Source: Pinus tabuliformis
Lineage: Eukaryota > Streptophyta > Pinopsida > Pinales > Pinaceae
Direction of reading: 5' to 3'
DNA length: 64,000 nucleotides
Assembly (NCBI GenBank): GCA_031772625.1
Contig: CM062814.1
Location: 367,297,781-367,361,780 of the forward strand
A model generated the notes under the pieces. That model was given only the letters and a program-made list of their open reading frames with translations, had not been told where the DNA came from and did not search any database. How positions within the stretch are numbered: position 1 is the stretch's first letter; each line of letters begins with the position of its first letter. The position numbers and the translations under genes are program-made. Shown here one piece after another: positions 61,600 through 64,000 of this stretch.

Positions 61600-62185
61600 A
61601 GTGAACTTGCTGCACTGAACCTATCCGACTGTAAGATTAAATTTGCTGCAACTTAGTTTGTATTTGAAAGTATTGAGTTAGTTGTTGATTTTTTTGAATC
61701 ACTTTTCCTTTATGTATTACATGATGTTTCCATTGATTAGCACTTTCCTCTGATGCATATGTTCCCATTAAACACTTTGACACTACTTTAGAAAAGGCTT
61801 TGATATGAAAACAAAAAGGTTTCCTCTCCACTTGAAAAGAGGTTTCCAAACTGTTCAAGACATGACATGGCGACACAATACAAAAGAAATCAAACATTGA
61901 CTTTCCCCAATACTGACCTATATCCCTGCAACTGTTAAGTTCTAAACTTAAACTGAATTGATTCATTCTGACATTAGGAAGAGGAGATTTAGGCACAATT
62001 TGTCTTTCATTTTGTATTCCTTGCTTATGATCAAGATGTTTGGTTTTACGTAGAACTCAACAAGTTTCTATCTCTTTAATCAAACCATCTTTAAGCTGAG
62101 TTGCATAATTTAAAAAAGAATCATGTTGATTGTTATGTTGATCATTTACACACATGATTACAAACCACTTGTTTGAACTTATTAA
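61600..62185 (-). other. Internal region after protease, unrecognised
   Basis: A 119-codon open stretch (61996-61637) begins MPKSPLPNVRMNQFSLSLEL and has HVLNSLETSFQVERKPFCF. It stands where RT would be expected in an intact element but has no RT motif. It may be filler of a non-autonomous element. Confidence 0.35.
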
Positions 62186-63850
62186 TCACTTCATCTTATT
62201 AACATTAATAGAATTCAAGTTATTTTTACTTTGATGTTCCCTGACAATAAATTCAACCCCATCTTTCTTAAGGTGATATTTATGTTCTCTCCTGTAAAAT
62301 ACTGCATCATGATCATAAAGATAAGGACTTCCTAAGACAACTCCACATATGTCTACTGAAACCACATCTAATTCCACTTCATCAATGTAATTAGCTGCTA
62401 TGGAAAATCCTAATCGACACTGTTTGGTGACTTTTATCTGAGTTGATTTATTTAGCCATCCTAATGGGTAAGGTCTTGGATGATTCCATGTTTCCAAACC
62501 CCAACTTTTAACTAAATATTCAGATATTAGATTCGCCTATGATCCACTGTCAAACATTGTGTCTATCTTTGTATTCTTATAATTTATCCTTATGTTAAAA
62601 AATTCAACTCTTTTATCCTCGTGTGAAGGATTTATGTTTGAAGAAGATGCAATAGTTTTCAAACTTGAACCAATTTCAGAAGTTTTACCTGTCGTAACCA
62701 TGGTAGTTATCATCCTTTCATCACCTGAATCTAAACCTAGATCTTGCTGGACTGCTGCAATGGCCTTCTTTTCATCATTCTCCTTATGGAACTTTTTGTG
62801 CTTAAGTTTTGGATGAAGTTTCCAACACATAGATTCATCATGACCGATTCTCTGGCAATGAGAACAAGTAGGTCTTTCCTTCTAAACAATCGTTGATTTC
62901 TTTCTCTTCGAAATGTTCTTCCCCTTACTATCACTGGAATATTTGGTTTCCAACTCCTTGGATGATTGCGATGAAAAATTGAATGGTCTGCCGCCTGATT
63001 CAATATGTATGACTTGAACACACACTTCATCAAAATCATCAGGATTAAACATCAATAATGTATGCTGCAAATATGAATGTAAACTGCCGATGTATTTTAA
63101 CAAAGTTTCATGTGTATCCAATGAAATACCAAGTGCCAATTCTTTATTTATGAACTCCCGAACACTCTACCCTTTACCTTGCATCAGATACTGCCAATCG
63201 ATAACAACTTGCTGCATGTATCCTAAAGGATAGAACTATTTCCTAAGAGCTTATAAAAACATAGACCATGAAGAGATGACATTTCCTTTACTCTTAACAT
63301 CTATCTGAGTTTTACTTTCCCACCAGATTAAAGTTGTTCCTCCCATTCTAAGTGTAGCTAACCAAATTTTAGTTTTAGCGCTAGAAATGTTCTGAATGCA
63401 ACAATACACTTCTAACTGCTTTATCCAGTTATCTAGCTTTTCAGGATTCATTTCACCATCATAAACAGGTAACTCAAATTTAACATCAAGTTTCAAAAGA
63501 GATGTTTTCTTAGGTTATTTTTCCGTTTAAGATTCTACATTAGAAGAATAAGAAGAGGATGATGGAGATGATGGAGGGGAAGGTGGTTTATCAGTCTTCC
63601 CTTTACCTTTTTCCTTCTTTAATGTCTTTGAATAAGAAGCGGCATCTCTCGCCTTCTTGTCTTCCTATAATTCTCCCAACATCTGCTGCATGGTTAAGAA
63701 CACCTGTTGAAACTGTTCTTCACTCATCTTAGTTTTAGTGTTTTCACCTGCATTAGGTCCTGAGATGGTCAATTTCTGAACGACTTGTCCTTTCCAATCT
63801 CTAGATTGATCTGCTCAAGGATTCCTTCTCCTCGTTGCGACTTTGACTTA
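62186..63850 (-). pseudogene. gag and protease of the last LTR element
   Basis: One frame from about 63850 to 62186 with only stop codons as damage. The gag part reads KLDVKFELPVYDGEMNPEKL and WIKQLEVYCCIQ, a well-known plant Ty3/gypsy gag start. LTHETLL-like and helical parts follow, then a basic stretch (KGKNISKRKKS). A zinc knuckle reads CSHCQRIGHDESMC (C-x2-C-x4-H-x4-C). The protease shows IDTMFDSGSQANLISEYLV-type sequence (catalytic D-S-G, one stop inside near 62537) and DICGVVLGSPYLYDHDAVFY. The frame ends after NLNSINVNKMK. Confidence 0.85.
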
Positions 63851-63905
63851 GTAAACATTCAATGGCAAATTCTACAGACACAACCTAATCTAATGCAAAA
63901 TTATA

Positions 63906-64000
63906 TGATCTGAAATAATCATAAACTAAATACTGATGTATAATTGATTAACCATTAATGATTTGAATGTTAGCTTAAGCACACGAACCGAGGAAAAACT
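63906..64000 (-). repeat. Right LTR, truncated by window end
   Basis: Matches 59582-59680, including ATTGATTAACCATTAATG and GAGGAAAAACT. It would be the 5' LTR of this minus-strand element. Confidence 0.75.

Larger units (their letters stand above)
59582..64000 (-). mobile_element. Ty3/gypsy-type LTR element, partly in window
   Basis: A TGAT.TGAAAT.ATCATAAAC block opens at 59582 and again at 63906, where it runs to the window end; these are read as the starts of the two LTRs. Between them on the minus strand are gag and protease (63850-62186). From 62186 to the left LTR no RT, RNase H or integrase motif is visible, so pol was largely deleted or the element was non-autonomous. The inner end of the left LTR and the PBS could not be placed. 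The visible 95 bases of the right LTR differ from the left at roughly ten positions by eye. Confidence 0.75.

Overview
This window is plant nuclear DNA, most probably from a gymnosperm and best fitting a conifer. It holds plant-type LINE, Athila/Tat-type Ty3/gypsy and other LTR elements, PPR-DYW gene copies, an F-box gene remnant, and long AT-rich spacers with (TA)n runs. It also carries a Penelope-like retroelement (PLE) with a GIY-YIG domain. Among plants, such PLEs are established mainly in conifers, where they were named Dryads. I see no intact host gene, tRNA or rRNA; nearly everything is mobile DNA or pseudogene.

Layout. 1-1540: AT-rich, no gene. 1541-4790: 5'-truncated LINE (minus). 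4854-5280: gag scrap. 5775-12135: an old segmental duplication (offset about 3.83 kb, two units) with an F-box pseudogene (minus) between and into the units. 12.1-13.1 kb: hairpins, a TTA-rich stretch and a 200-bp tandem duplication. 13830-16342 and 28692-29490: two halves of a degraded element coding an unrecognised protein, split by a 12.3-kb Athila/Tat-like LTR retrotransposon (16351-28691, minus). That element has LTRs, PBS, PPT, gag, PR, RT, RNase H, INT and a large extra 3' reading frame of about 1200 codons. 31.1-33.3 and 38.7-41.5 kb: two broken PPR-DYW copies facing each other as an inverted duplication; the first sits between 0.26-kb inverted repeats. 43139-48264: a non-autonomous LTR retrotransposon (minus) with a 26-bp minisatellite in each LTR. 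48.28-49.40 kb: tandem array of about 0.3-kb units. 50487-54351: two 5'-truncated PLE copies joined head to head, each with a hammerhead-ribozyme-like motif, bracketed by a 12-bp direct repeat. 57225-59506: a second copy of the unrecognised element. 59582 to the window end: a Ty3/gypsy-type LTR element (minus) with gag and protease but no visible RT or integrase.

How the parts relate. The unrecognised element is older than the Athila-like element that cut it. Most reading frames have decayed mainly by stop codons; the Athila extra frame keeps one phase for about 3.6 kb. The PPR copies share an abnormal C-terminus, so the lesion predates their duplication. The best leads are the inverted PLE pair with its ribozyme motifs, the unrecognised two-copy protein family, and the repeat-rich extra ORF of the Athila-like element.
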